The translations under genes and the position numbers were made by a program. The notes under the pieces were generated by a model. It was not told the DNA's origin. It saw only the letters and a program-made list of their open reading frames with translations, and did no database searches. A stretch of DNA of 64,000 bases from Hanstruepera marina (GTDB lineage: Bacteria > Bacteroidota > Bacteroidia > Flavobacteriales > Flavobacteriaceae). Shown here piece by piece: positions 43,284 through 51,605 of the stretch. The stretch covers positions 186,001 through 250,000 of the forward strand of contig NZ_JAINVX010000005.1 in the NCBI RefSeq assembly GCF_019880635.1, given 5' to 3'. How positions within the stretch are numbered: position 1 is the stretch's first letter; the number at the start of each line of letters is the position of its first letter.

Positions 43284-43301
43284 TTCCTGCGAAAGCAGGA
43301 A
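43284..43301. repeat. Palindrome with GAAA tetraloop, REP-like
   Basis: TTCCTGC-GAAA-GCAGGAA is a 7-bp perfect stem with a GAAA tetraloop, followed by TCT and an A run. There is no T tail in either direction, so it is not a simple terminator. It resembles the widely dispersed intergenic element TTCCTGC..GCAGGAATC known in many genomes. It is the only copy I noticed in this window. Confidence 0.55.
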
Positions 43302-43451
43302 TCTAAAAAAAACATTTTATGTTGAATCTCAAAAAAGCGAAACCCTTAAACAAATAATGCTTTAGTTTTTGCCTTATTTATCAGTAGATTAGCACTAAAA
43401 TAAAAGAGTTGTAATGTATAACCTAAAAGGATTCGAGTTTGATGTTATGAG

Positions 43452-43471
43452 ATTCCTTTTTTCAAAGGAAT
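43452..43471 (+). promoter_or_regulatory. Hairpin just before the carbonic anhydrase-like start
   Basis: ATTCCTTT (43452-43459) pairs with AAAGGAAT (43464-43471), 4-nt loop, ending 4 nt before ATG 43476. It could limit ribosome access; no function is shown. Confidence 0.4.
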
Positions 43472-43475
43472 TTAA

Positions 43476-43994
43476 ATGCCAATAATAAAACCAGTAAACG
43501 GAAAACATCCTGAAATACCAGAAGACTGTTATGTAGCTGAAAACGCCACAATTGTTGGTGAGGTTACCATGGGTAAACAATGTAGTGTATGGTTTAATGC
43601 TGTAATAAGAGGGGATGTCCATTTTATAAAAATGGGAAATAAGGTTAATGTACAGGATGGTGCTGTTATTCACGCTACATACCAAAAATCACCAACTACA
43701 ATTGGGAACAATGTATCAATAGGTCACAATGCCATTGTACATGGCTGTACAATTCATGATAATGTACTAATTGGCATGGGAAGTATAGTTATGGACGATT
43801 GTGTTGTTGAGAGTAACAGTATAGTAGCAGCTGGTGCTGTTGTAACCCAGAAAACACATATTGAAGCCGGTTCAATTTATGCAGGTGTTCCTGCAAAAAA
43901 AGTAAAGGATATTAGTCCTGAATTGGTTTCGGGTGAAATTAACCGCATTGCCAATAATTATGTAAAGTATTCAAGTTGGTTTAAAGACTATTAA
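43476..43994 (+). CDS. Gamma-carbonic anhydrase-like hexapeptide-repeat protein
   Basis: 172 residues forming a left-handed beta-helix of hexapeptide repeats, with the three metal-ligand histidines H66, H84 and H89 (VIHATY, IGHNAIVHG). This fold includes gamma-class carbonic anhydrases and the YrdA/PaaY group. Zinc ligands are present, but activity in this group varies. The start MPIIKPVNGKHPEIP is typical. Its TAA stop overlaps the stop of convergent murI by 2 nt. Confidence 0.92.
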   Translation: MPIIKPVNGKHPEIPEDCYVAENATIVGEVTMGKQCSVWFNAVIRGDVHFIKMGNKVNVQDGAVIHATYQKSPTTIGNNVSIGHNAIVHGCTIHDNVLIGMGSIVMDDCVVESNSIVAAGAVVTQKTHIEAGSIYAGVPAKKVKDISPELVSGEINRIANNYVKYSSWFKDY

Positions 43995-44770
43995 AAATCA
44001 AGTTTTTCAACCTGATATTTACCTTCTAAAAGTGACGCCATAACTTCAGGGCTTGCATTTGAATAAAATTTTAATTCTGGTTTCTGTAAACCCGTATTCA
44101 GGAGTTTGTGTTGTTCAAGAATCATTTGTGTTTGCTTAGCAACTGCGGCTCCAGAATCAATTATTTTAATATGTTTAGGTAGAATATCCAATAATTGAGG
44201 TATTAAATACGGATAATGTGTACAACCCAAAACCAGATAGTCAATGTTGGCATCAATCATAGGTTGCATGTACGTATTTAAAAGCGCCTTCATCTCATCG
44301 GAGTCTAATTGCCCAGATTCTATTAAAGGGACAATACCTTCGCCTTCTTGTTCTATAACCTGTATGCCGTTACTATACAAATCGGTAGTTTGATGGAATA
44401 ACTCGCTAGAAAGTGTACCTTTAGTTGCAAGAATACCAATGGCCTTTGTTTGCGTATTGAGAGCTGCTGGTTTAATAGCTGGCTCAATACCTATAAATGG
44501 AATGTCAAAACTATTTCGAAGTGTTTTTATGGCATTTGTTGTGGCCGTATTACAGGCCACTACTATGATTTTACACCCTTTTTGAATAAGGAGTTGGGTG
44601 TTTTTAATACTTAAATCTATAATTTCATTTTTAGATTTGGTACCGTAAGGAGCATGTTTACTATCGGCTAGATAAATGGTGCTTTCATTTGGAAGCCTTA
44701 AGTGTAGCTCTTGCCAAATGGAGGTGCCACCAACACCTGAATCAAATATGCCAATAGGTTGAACGTTCAT
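43991..44770 (-). CDS. murI: Glutamate racemase
   Basis: 259 residues. The enzyme makes D-glutamate for peptidoglycan. Both catalytic cysteines are in place: C73 in VVACNTATT and C183 in VLGCTHYPYL, together with PIGIFDSGVGG at the N-terminus and YLADSKHAPYG. The frame is open up to 44794, but that extension covers a terminator and a -7 box, so ATG 44770 is the true start. The -7 box ends 5 nt before this ATG. Confidence 0.95.
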   Translation of the reverse strand: MNVQPIGIFDSGVGGTSIWQELHLRLPNESTIYLADSKHAPYGTKSKNEIIDLSIKNTQLLIQKGCKIIVVACNTATTNAIKTLRNSFDIPFIGIEPAIKPAALNTQTKAIGILATKGTLSSELFHQTTDLYSNGIQVIEQEGEGIVPLIESGQLDSDEMKALLNTYMQPMIDANIDYLVLGCTHYPYLIPQLLDILPKHIKIIDSGAAVAKQTQMILEQHKLLNTGLQKPELKFYSNASPEVMASLLEGKYQVEKLDF

Positions 44771-44775
44771 GATAC

Positions 44776-44783
44776 CAAAAATA
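44776..44783 (-). promoter_or_regulatory. -7 box for murI fused to terminator tail (TATTTTTG)
   Basis: On the minus strand TATTTTTG lies in the T-rich tail of the preceding terminator and ends 5 nt before the murI ATG, as with ruvB and the gene at 26045. Confidence 0.6.
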
Positions 44784-44812
44784 AAAAAAGCCACTTGATA
44801 GAAGTGGCTTTT
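44777..44812 (-). terminator. Intrinsic terminator after the ompH genes
   Basis: 11-bp stem (44786-44796 with 44802-44812, core AAGCCACTT/AAGTGGCTT) with loop GATAG and a T tail on the minus strand. Confidence 0.9.
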
Positions 44813-44833
44813 GGTTATATATTTTATAAAGAA

Positions 44834-45343
44834 TTAAATTCCCATTTCTTTCTTTACGTCATCAAGAAGGTTTTTGCCATCTGCCATGATAACGCCTCCA
44901 CCTTGTGTAGAATCTAGTACATAATCAAATCCTTGAGCTCTAGCAACTTTTAAGATAGCTGCTTTCGCCTTTTCGGTAATAGGCTTTAATAAGTCTATTT
45001 CTTTTTTCTGCATTTGTTGTTGAGCCTCTGCTTGATACTGCTGAATATTTTGCTCCATTGTAAGTCTTTCTTGAACTCTTTTTTGATTCTCCTCATCAGT
45101 TTTAGTTGGAGCTTCAGCCTCGTACTGCTTCATTTTGTTTTGGTATTCAGTAGCCATAGCTTGAATATCAGCTTGATAAGTTTTTCCCAATTTATCCATT
45201 TCAGCTTGAGCTGTTGCCATTTCTGGCATGGCTTGAATTAATTCTTGGGTGTTAATATGAGCTACTTTACTCTGGGCTTGTGTAAAACTTGTAGCTCCAA
45301 TAAATAATGCTGCAGCAAATAAAAGGGTTTTAAATTGTTTCAT
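44834..45343 (-). CDS. OmpH/Skp family periplasmic chaperone (short)
   Basis: 169 residues with signal peptide TLLFAAALFIGATSFTQAQ. The helical coiled-coil body (Gln/Glu/Lys-rich, EQNIQQYQAEAQQQMQKKE) ends with the typical FDYVLDSTQGGGVIMADGKNL. Skp-type chaperones hold unfolded outer-membrane proteins for delivery to BamA. It is the last gene of the bamA-ompH-ompH run on the minus strand. Confidence 0.92.
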   Translation of the reverse strand: MKQFKTLLFAAALFIGATSFTQAQSKVAHINTQELIQAMPEMATAQAEMDKLGKTYQADIQAMATEYQNKMKQYEAEAPTKTDEENQKRVQERLTMEQNIQQYQAEAQQQMQKKEIDLLKPITEKAKAAILKVARAQGFDYVLDSTQGGGVIMADGKNLLDDVKKEMGI

Positions 45344-45378
45344 TTTTAAAAGTGTTAATATGTATTATAAATTGTTAA

Positions 45379-46419
45379 TTAATTGCCTCCTTCGTCATCG
45401 TCGGTAGGTTGTTCGTCTTCTTCGTTATTATTATTTCTTTGAGCTTCGCGCTCCTCTTTTGCTCTTTGTCTATCTTCTAAAATCTGTCTTTTTCGGTCTT
45501 CTAATTCTTGTTTTCTACGCTCTCGATCTGCTATTTTGGCTTGTCTACGTTCTTCAGCAACTTGTTCTGGTGTTTTAGCCGCTTCTTCATTTGCTTTTTC
45601 AGAACTTTCAGCATCATCGCTTGATTGTTGCTGTATGTCATCTACTGCTTCAGTATCTTTGTTTCTAGCATTTAATTTTTCTTGTCTCGCAGCTTCTCGT
45701 GCTGTTATAATACTGTCTCTACGTTTTTGAGCAGCTAATTTTCTTGCTTCACGTTCATCTAGAACGGCTTTTTTTCTGGCATCATCTTCAGCTTGTTTAG
45801 CTTCAAGCTCTTCATTTATTTCTACAACCACATCTTCTTCTTCAGCAGCTTTGCGCTCTTTTTTATTTGTGGCTTGAGTTCGTTTAGCACTTCTGGTTAT
45901 ACTGCGTATCACCTGCTCACTAAAATCATAACGATCCGCTGAATACAACATGACGACATCAGCAGATTTGTCGAAAACAAAATCGTACTTTTGTTTTTCT
46001 GCAATATCTTGAACCGCTGCAAATATTTGATCTTGTATAGGTTGAATCAGTTGTTTTTTCTGAATCATTAAATCGCCATTGGGTCCAAAACGTTTTTGTT
46101 GATAATCTAATATTTCTTTTTCTTCAAAAGCAATATCTTCTTCGCGTTCTTCTATTAGTTCTTTTGTTAAAAGCGCTTTTTCATTACTTAAATCTTTGCG
46201 CTTTTGTTCAATTCCACTCAACTGTGTTTCAATTTCACCTTTCCATTTTTGAACTTTTGATTCTAATTGTGCTGTTGCCTCTTGATATTCTGGAATATTT
46301 TCTAAAATATATTCAGTATCTATATAGCCAATCCTTACACCTCGTTGGGAGTAGCTGGCCATGCTAAGCATACAAGCAATAGTCACTAAAAAAAGAACTT
46401 TTAATTTCATCTGTTTCAT
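45379..46419 (-). CDS. OmpH/Skp family protein with long charged C-terminal extension
   Basis: 346 residues, about twice the length of normal Skp. Residues 1-180 are a standard signal peptide (VLFLVTIACMLSMASYSQ) and OmpH domain (IGYIDTEYILENIPEYQEA, YDFVFDKSADVVML). From about 185 the chain is a highly charged coiled coil rich in Ala, Arg, Glu and Lys (EERRQAKIADRERRKQELED), closing with an acidic DDDEGGN end. A second start, ATG at 46410, would remove three residues. The extension is unusual and perhaps a periplasmic spacer or peptidoglycan-facing rod; that is inference. Confidence 0.88.
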   Translation of the reverse strand: MKQMKLKVLFLVTIACMLSMASYSQRGVRIGYIDTEYILENIPEYQEATAQLESKVQKWKGEIETQLSGIEQKRKDLSNEKALLTKELIEEREEDIAFEEKEILDYQQKRFGPNGDLMIQKKQLIQPIQDQIFAAVQDIAEKQKYDFVFDKSADVVMLYSADRYDFSEQVIRSITRSAKRTQATNKKERKAAEEEDVVVEINEELEAKQAEDDARKKAVLDEREARKLAAQKRRDSIITAREAARQEKLNARNKDTEAVDDIQQQSSDDAESSEKANEEAAKTPEQVAEERRQAKIADRERRKQELEDRKRQILEDRQRAKEEREAQRNNNNEEDEQPTDDDEGGN

Positions 46420-46550
46420 TTTTTATAATTTATTGACACATAAATTCTAAAACGACAGAGCTTTATAATTATTCTGTTCATTTTGAATTAATCACTCAAA
46501 ATTAAGGAAAATTAATTTTAAATAATTTAATTCAAGATTTAAATAATTAA

Positions 46551-46562
46551 TCTGTTAACAGA
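46551..46562. repeat. 12-bp perfect palindrome between ompH and bamA
   Basis: TCTGTTAACAGA reads the same on both strands. It sits in the 159-nt gap just after the bamA stop. It could be a protein-binding site; nothing else is visible in this A+T-rich gap. Confidence 0.35.
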
Positions 46563-46578
46563 AAATATCGTGCCAAAA

Positions 46579-49203
46579 TTAAAATTGCTGTCCAATTATA
46601 AAATGTGTTTCCCAACCATTTGGTTTATTTTGACCTGGTAATGGGTCAAATCCGTAACCAAAATCAATACCTAATAACCCGAATGCTGGCATGAAAATTC
46701 TTAAGCCTGCACCAGATGATCTATATAGTGAGAACGGATTGTAATCTTGGAATTCTAAATAGGATACACCGCCTTCCATAAATCCTAATACATAAATTTT
46801 AGCCTGTTGTTTTAAACTTATAGGATAACGTAATTCTAAAGAGAATTTATTGTAAATAGTTCCACCATCATTAGTTACCCGTCCATTGTCTAATACAGGT
46901 TGTAATGATTGATTAGGATATCCGCGAAGGGCTATGGCCTCTCTACCATCTAAACTATAACTTCCTAAACCATCACCACCTAAAAAGAATCGTTCAAATG
47001 GTATTACACCTCTATATTGGTTATAGGCTCCTAAAAATCCGAATTCTAAAGCCGACCTCAATACAAGTTTGTCTACAACACGAGTATACCAATCACCCTT
47101 TAATTTAATTTTATAAAACTCTAGCCATTTATAACGTTCTTGGTCAATAATGCCCATCTGTTCATAGGCCTGTTCCCTTAATGTGTTACTACTAGTATTT
47201 GTGTAAATGTCAAAATATTCATCACGTTCTTCTAACAAGGCTTTGTAATCTACGCCATTAAATAGGGAATAAGGCGGAGATAATTTAGCTGTAACACTCC
47301 AGCTAGACCCTCCCATTGGGAATATAGGATCATTAAATGTATTATTTCTACTTAAACCAATGGTATATGCCAAGTTGTTAGAATAACCATCACCAAAAGT
47401 AAATAAGCCCGTGTTATAATTTTTTAAATTATAATGCTGAAACGATAAGGCTTGCGATAATGTAAACCAGTTATCGGGTTTAGTTAAACGTTTAGCCCAA
47501 CCCACGGTTACGCCTGTAATATTAAAGCGCTTGTCTTTATCTGCTTTTCCTGTTGCTGGATCGTACAAAAACTGTTGTGAGTGAGAGAACGATGTAGAGA
47601 ATTGAACTGGTTTTTTACCGCCTAACCATGGCTCAACAAACGAAAAACTATAGGTTCTAAAAAACTGGCTTACCTGCAAACGCAAGGAAAGCTTTTGGCC
47701 ATCACCTCTAGGAACAGGTTTGTAAGCATCAAGATTAAAAATATTTTTAAGTGAGAAGTTGTTAAAAGATAAACCTAAAGTACCAATAAAGCCACCACCA
47801 CCATAGCCACCTTGCAATTCAATTTGGCTCGAGCCTGTTTCTACTAAACCATAATCTAAATCAATTGTACCTTCATTTGGATTAGGGTTAGAAAAGTTTG
47901 TAGCTATTTGTTCGGGATCGAAATAACCTAATTGGCTTAACTCACGAATGGTTCTAACTACATTTTCCTTACTGTATAATTGGCCTGGTCGTGTGTGTAA
48001 TTCACGGTAAATAACATGGTCGTTAGTAACATCGTTACCAGAAACAGAAACGTTGTTAAAGTAAACAGGTTTTCCTTCGGTAATGCGAATTTCCATATCA
48101 ATTACATTACCATTTGTATTGACTTCAACTGGGCTTATGGTTGAAAATAAGTACCCGTTATTTTGGTAAGCGTTTGTAATGTCTTGCGCATCTGGACTGG
48201 AATCGTCTGCTATACGTTTTTCTAATAACACACCATTATATATATCCCCTTTGTTTATTCGCAAAATATTACGCAATTGTTGATCGGTGTATACTGTGTT
48301 ACCAATAAATGTAATCTCACCAAAACGGTATTGTTCGCCTTCTTCAACACGTATATTTAAGGCTACGTTCTTTTTGTCTATATGTGAAAGGGAATCTGAT
48401 ATAATACGAGCATCGCGATACCCATTTTCTTTATATTTATCAATAACACTAATAAGGTCTTCTTTGTAATCTGCCTCTATGTATTTTGAACGTTTAAAGA
48501 CATGGGTAATACTTTTTTGTTTTGTATTCTTCATGGCTCTTCTTAACTTTTTAGAAGGGATTACCTCATTTCCAATAAAGTTAATTTCTTTGACTTTTGC
48601 TTTTTTACCCTTGTCAATGTTAACAACCATATCTATTTGCGGTCTACCGCCAATAGTATCGTTGCGTTCAATAGTATTAATATAAACTTTGGTGTTTACA
48701 AAACCATCCTTTTTATATTTATTGGTTAAATAGTTTTTGGTAGTAGTAACTAAATTTTCGGTTACCTTAACACCGGCAACTAAATTATTTTCCTCAATAA
48801 CTTCTTTCTTTTTCGATTTTTTTATGCCATTAATTTTTATGTCATGTAATTCGGGTAAATCAAAAAGTCTTATTTCAAGGTATGCAACATCGCCTTCAGT
48901 TTTTACTAAATAGATATTGATGTCGTTAAATAAATTGGACTTCCAAAGTTTCTTAATGGCGTTACTAATTTCTTCACCTGGGATAAAAACTTCTTGACCT
49001 TTTCTCAATCCAGAGTATGTAACAATAGTTTGTGCACTAAAGTGAGTGCTCCCGGAAACAGTAATGTCACCAAGAACATATTTTTTTGCATCAGGATTGG
49101 TTATGGTCTGTGCTTGAACACTGAAAGATGAAATAAATACTATAAAAGTAATAAGTAGACCTATATATGTTTTCAATGATGTTAAATTAGTTAATTTGTT
49201 CAC
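46579..49203 (-). CDS. bamA: Outer-membrane protein assembly factor BamA
   Basis: About 874 residues. The N-terminal signal region (GLLITFIVFISSFSVQAQ) is followed by tandem POTRA domains (DITVSGSTHFSAQTIVTYSG, VKEINFIGNEVIPSKKLRR, FGEITFIGNTVYTDQQLRN, FNNVSVSGNDVTNDHVIYR). A 16-strand barrel follows, with GRV..RGYPNQS-type motifs and the end ETHFIIGQQF. BamA inserts outer-membrane proteins. The start is uncertain: I give GTG 49203. TTG 49215 is the longest option, and TTG 49176 would start MKTYIGLLITF and avoid overlap with uppS. The uppS-bamA-ompH-ompH order is the standard one in Bacteroidota. Confidence 0.93.
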   Translation of the reverse strand: MNKLTNLTSLKTYIGLLITFIVFISSFSVQAQTITNPDAKKYVLGDITVSGSTHFSAQTIVTYSGLRKGQEVFIPGEEISNAIKKLWKSNLFNDINIYLVKTEGDVAYLEIRLFDLPELHDIKINGIKKSKKKEVIEENNLVAGVKVTENLVTTTKNYLTNKYKKDGFVNTKVYINTIERNDTIGGRPQIDMVVNIDKGKKAKVKEINFIGNEVIPSKKLRRAMKNTKQKSITHVFKRSKYIEADYKEDLISVIDKYKENGYRDARIISDSLSHIDKKNVALNIRVEEGEQYRFGEITFIGNTVYTDQQLRNILRINKGDIYNGVLLEKRIADDSSPDAQDITNAYQNNGYLFSTISPVEVNTNGNVIDMEIRITEGKPVYFNNVSVSGNDVTNDHVIYRELHTRPGQLYSKENVVRTIRELSQLGYFDPEQIATNFSNPNPNEGTIDLDYGLVETGSSQIELQGGYGGGGFIGTLGLSFNNFSLKNIFNLDAYKPVPRGDGQKLSLRLQVSQFFRTYSFSFVEPWLGGKKPVQFSTSFSHSQQFLYDPATGKADKDKRFNITGVTVGWAKRLTKPDNWFTLSQALSFQHYNLKNYNTGLFTFGDGYSNNLAYTIGLSRNNTFNDPIFPMGGSSWSVTAKLSPPYSLFNGVDYKALLEERDEYFDIYTNTSSNTLREQAYEQMGIIDQERYKWLEFYKIKLKGDWYTRVVDKLVLRSALEFGFLGAYNQYRGVIPFERFFLGGDGLGSYSLDGREAIALRGYPNQSLQPVLDNGRVTNDGGTIYNKFSLELRYPISLKQQAKIYVLGFMEGGVSYLEFQDYNPFSLYRSSGAGLRIFMPAFGLLGIDFGYGFDPLPGQNKPNGWETHFIIGQQF

Positions 49204-49927
49204 TTGTCTTCCCAAATCGTCGTTCTCTTTTTTGATATTCTATAATAGCTTCATACAAATGTTCCTTGGTAAAATCTGGCCAAAGTACTTTTGTAAAATA
49301 CAATTCCGCATAAGCAATTTGCCATAAAAGGAAATTACTTATTCGTTGTTCGCCACTTGTTCTAATAAGCAAATCAACGTCTGGTAAATTTTGCGTGTAA
49401 AGATGCTCATTTATAACCGATTCATCAATATTTTCGGGCGAAATTATATTATTTTTAACTTTAATACTTATTTTTTTAACGGTATTTATTAATTCTTCTC
49501 TAGAACCATAACTTAATGCTAGGGTTAAGCACATACGATTATTGTTTTTTGTTTTCTCAATAACCTCTAATAACTCCTTTTGTGCCTTTTGAGGAAGTTC
49601 ATTTAGGCATCCAATAGCATTTAGTTTTATATCGTTTTTTTGTAAGGTTTTAATTTCTTTTTTAAGTGAGGAGACCAACAATTTCATTAAGGTTTGGACC
49701 TCTAATTTTGGTCTGTTCCAGTTTTCTGTTGAAAACGCATAGAGCGTTAAATTCTTTATGCCCAATTCAGCTGAAGATTCAACGGTTTGACGAACGGATT
49801 TAGTGCCGTTTTCGTGCCCCACAGTTCTTAACAATCCTTTTTGTTTAGCCCAACGACCGTTACCATCCATAATGATGGCAATATGCTTTGGTAAATAATC
49901 GGTATGTATATGTTCAATTAAACTCAC
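49187..49927 (-). CDS. uppS: Undecaprenyl diphosphate synthase
   Basis: 246 residues. This cis-prenyltransferase makes the C55 lipid carrier for peptidoglycan and surface polysaccharides. It contains AIIMDGNGRWAKQKG with catalytic D21, LYAFSTENWNRP, LIRTSGEQRISNF and the end LWPDFTKEHLYEAI. The ATG lies directly against the porG-like stop (next base), and its end overlaps the bamA start region. Confidence 0.96.
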   Translation of the reverse strand: MSLIEHIHTDYLPKHIAIIMDGNGRWAKQKGLLRTVGHENGTKSVRQTVESSAELGIKNLTLYAFSTENWNRPKLEVQTLMKLLVSSLKKEIKTLQKNDIKLNAIGCLNELPQKAQKELLEVIEKTKNNNRMCLTLALSYGSREELINTVKKISIKVKNNIISPENIDESVINEHLYTQNLPDVDLLIRTSGEQRISNFLLWQIAYAELYFTKVLWPDFTKEHLYEAIIEYQKRERRFGKTSEQIN

Positions 49928-50620
49928 TTAAAAAACGCAAAAGCAGGGTTTGTCACCAAAAGTATAGGTTAGGGTAATACCAGTAAACATATACCAATCG
50001 TTATTATTTGTGTTTCCAAAGCTTAATGCATCTTGTCTGCTTTCGGCATCTGGAACGCTGCCATCCAGTTCATCGGAAAATGTATATCTAGCGCCAATTT
50101 CAGCCGCTATAATAATATTGCCTATAACATTAGTTTTAAAACCAAAAACCATTGGGATTCCATAAGCAATACTCGAAGTATTTTCTGGAGTTAAAACACC
50201 TTGTCTTGAGAAAAAAAAGTTATCATGATACGCTGCTGTTATACCAGAATATAGATAAGGTGTTGCATGAACTTTTTCATCGTGCAGATCCCATTCAAAA
50301 AATGTGAATTCCAAGCCTAACGAAGCTTCAATAATTTGATTGGTAAAACTATAGTTTCGTTCAATTCGTCTTGGGTCGTCAGATTTTGAGTCCTTTCCTT
50401 CCAGTTCTGTATACATAAGTGAGAACCTAAATGAATGTCTAGAACTTCTATTCCATTTAAAAAGTGCTCCAAAGGCCGGTTTGTTAGGTGCTATATAATT
50501 GGTTGCGCCAACATCACCAATAAAATTGCTTCCACCCAATAAGACACCAACTTCATAAGTCTGAGCCAGACTAAAAACAGTTCCTAAGAAAAATAATATT
50601 AATACGGTTAAATACCTCAT
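49928..50620 (-). CDS. porG: PorG-like type IX secretion outer-membrane protein (DUF6089)
   Basis: 230 residues. The signal peptide (MRYLTVLILFFLGTVFSLAQ) is followed by an eight-stranded-barrel pattern: YEVGVLLGGSNFIGDVGATN, GALFKWNRSSRHSFRFSL, PYLYSGITAAYHDNFFF, and the end WYMFTGITLTYTFGDKPCF. This is the DUF6089 family, which includes PorG of the type IX secretion system, an outer-membrane partner of the PorK/PorN ring. The gene symbol rests on family resemblance and its usual place before uppS-bamA. The promoter is at 50638-50645. Confidence 0.8.
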   Translation of the reverse strand: MRYLTVLILFFLGTVFSLAQTYEVGVLLGGSNFIGDVGATNYIAPNKPAFGALFKWNRSSRHSFRFSLMYTELEGKDSKSDDPRRIERNYSFTNQIIEASLGLEFTFFEWDLHDEKVHATPYLYSGITAAYHDNFFFSRQGVLTPENTSSIAYGIPMVFGFKTNVIGNIIIAAEIGARYTFSDELDGSVPDAESRQDALSFGNTNNNDWYMFTGITLTYTFGDKPCFCVF

Positions 50621-50637
50621 AAATGTTCAAAAGTTTG

Positions 50638-50645
50638 CAAATATA
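50638..50645 (-). promoter_or_regulatory. -7 box for porG-uppS-bamA run (TATATTTG)
   Basis: Minus-strand TATATTTGCA, 17 nt before the porG-like ATG. It probably drives porG, uppS and bamA. Confidence 0.7.
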
Positions 50646-50719
50646 ATAAATAAGATTAGCCTATAACAATTTGAATCGAATTGTATGCGATTTAAACTGT
50701 TTTTAATCAAAATTATTGT

Positions 50720-51604
50720 TTAATTGCGTTTGTCTTCTCCCCAAAGTAGTTTTTTTCGAAGCGTGTCTAAAAAGCTTTCGTCGAGTAATTCCACCATTTT
50801 TATAGTGAATGGAGCTTTTTTGATAGTTACAATGGTGTCGTTGGAAAGGGTTGCAATTCTCGAGTCTAACGAAACCAAAAAATTATCTTCTCTACCATTA
50901 ACTTTTAATTGAATTTCTGTTGAATCTGGAATTACTAATGGTCTGGCACTTAAGTTATGTGGAGCAATAGGAGTAATAACAAAACTGTTGGTGTCAGGTG
51001 TAATAACTGGTCCGCCGCAACTTAAGGAATATCCTGTAGATCCCGTTGGTGTGGAAATTATTAAGCCATCGCTCCAATAGGAGGTTAGATATTCACCGTT
51101 TAATCGTGTTTCAACAGTAATCATAGAGGTCGTGTTCTTACGACTAACGGCAATTTCATTTAAAGCAAAGTCAAGGATATTGAAATCTTCATGTTCGGGA
51201 TTTGTAGAAATAGACAATAGATTGCGTTCAGATATTTTGTATTTCTTATTAAGTATAGCCTCAATAGCTGCGACAATATCATCATTTTGAATAGTGGCTA
51301 AAAACCCTAAACGACCTGTATTTATGCCTATTATGGGTATTTCTAAATCCTTTACAAACGTAATGGCGCGAAGTATGGTTCCATCACCGCCAATACTAAT
51401 AAGTAAGTCATAACTGGAATCTAAAATATCAAACGTACTGAAGGTCTCTGAGTCCAAAAGATTATTAAATAGGTTTTTGGTAGTGTTAAAAAACTGGCGT
51501 TCAATATAAACAGTAACTTTCTTTGTTTTTAAACAGTCTAATAGTACATGAAGAGATTCTTCGTTGCTTTTATGGAAAGATTGACCAAAAACGGCTATTT
51601 TCAT
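50720..51604 (-). CDS. nadK: NAD kinase
   Basis: 294 residues. It phosphorylates NAD to NADP using ATP. The GGDGT motif is at 72-76 (LISIGGDGTILRAI), followed by GRLGFLAT, SDGLIISTPTGSTGYSLSCGGP and PHNLSARPLV. The length is normal. It lies 1 nt after the CBS gene on the same strand, so the two are co-transcribed. Confidence 0.95.
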   Translation of the reverse strand: MKIAVFGQSFHKSNEESLHVLLDCLKTKKVTVYIERQFFNTTKNLFNNLLDSETFSTFDILDSSYDLLISIGGDGTILRAITFVKDLEIPIIGINTGRLGFLATIQNDDIVAAIEAILNKKYKISERNLLSISTNPEHEDFNILDFALNEIAVSRKNTTSMITVETRLNGEYLTSYWSDGLIISTPTGSTGYSLSCGGPVITPDTNSFVITPIAPHNLSARPLVIPDSTEIQLKVNGREDNFLVSLDSRIATLSNDTIVTIKKAPFTIKMVELLDESFLDTLRKKLLWGEDKRN

Positions 51605-51605
51605 A

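Noticed and set aside
44771-44794. Longer MurI start (GTG 44794)
   Set aside because: The extension would be encoded by the ompH terminator stem and the murI -7 box.
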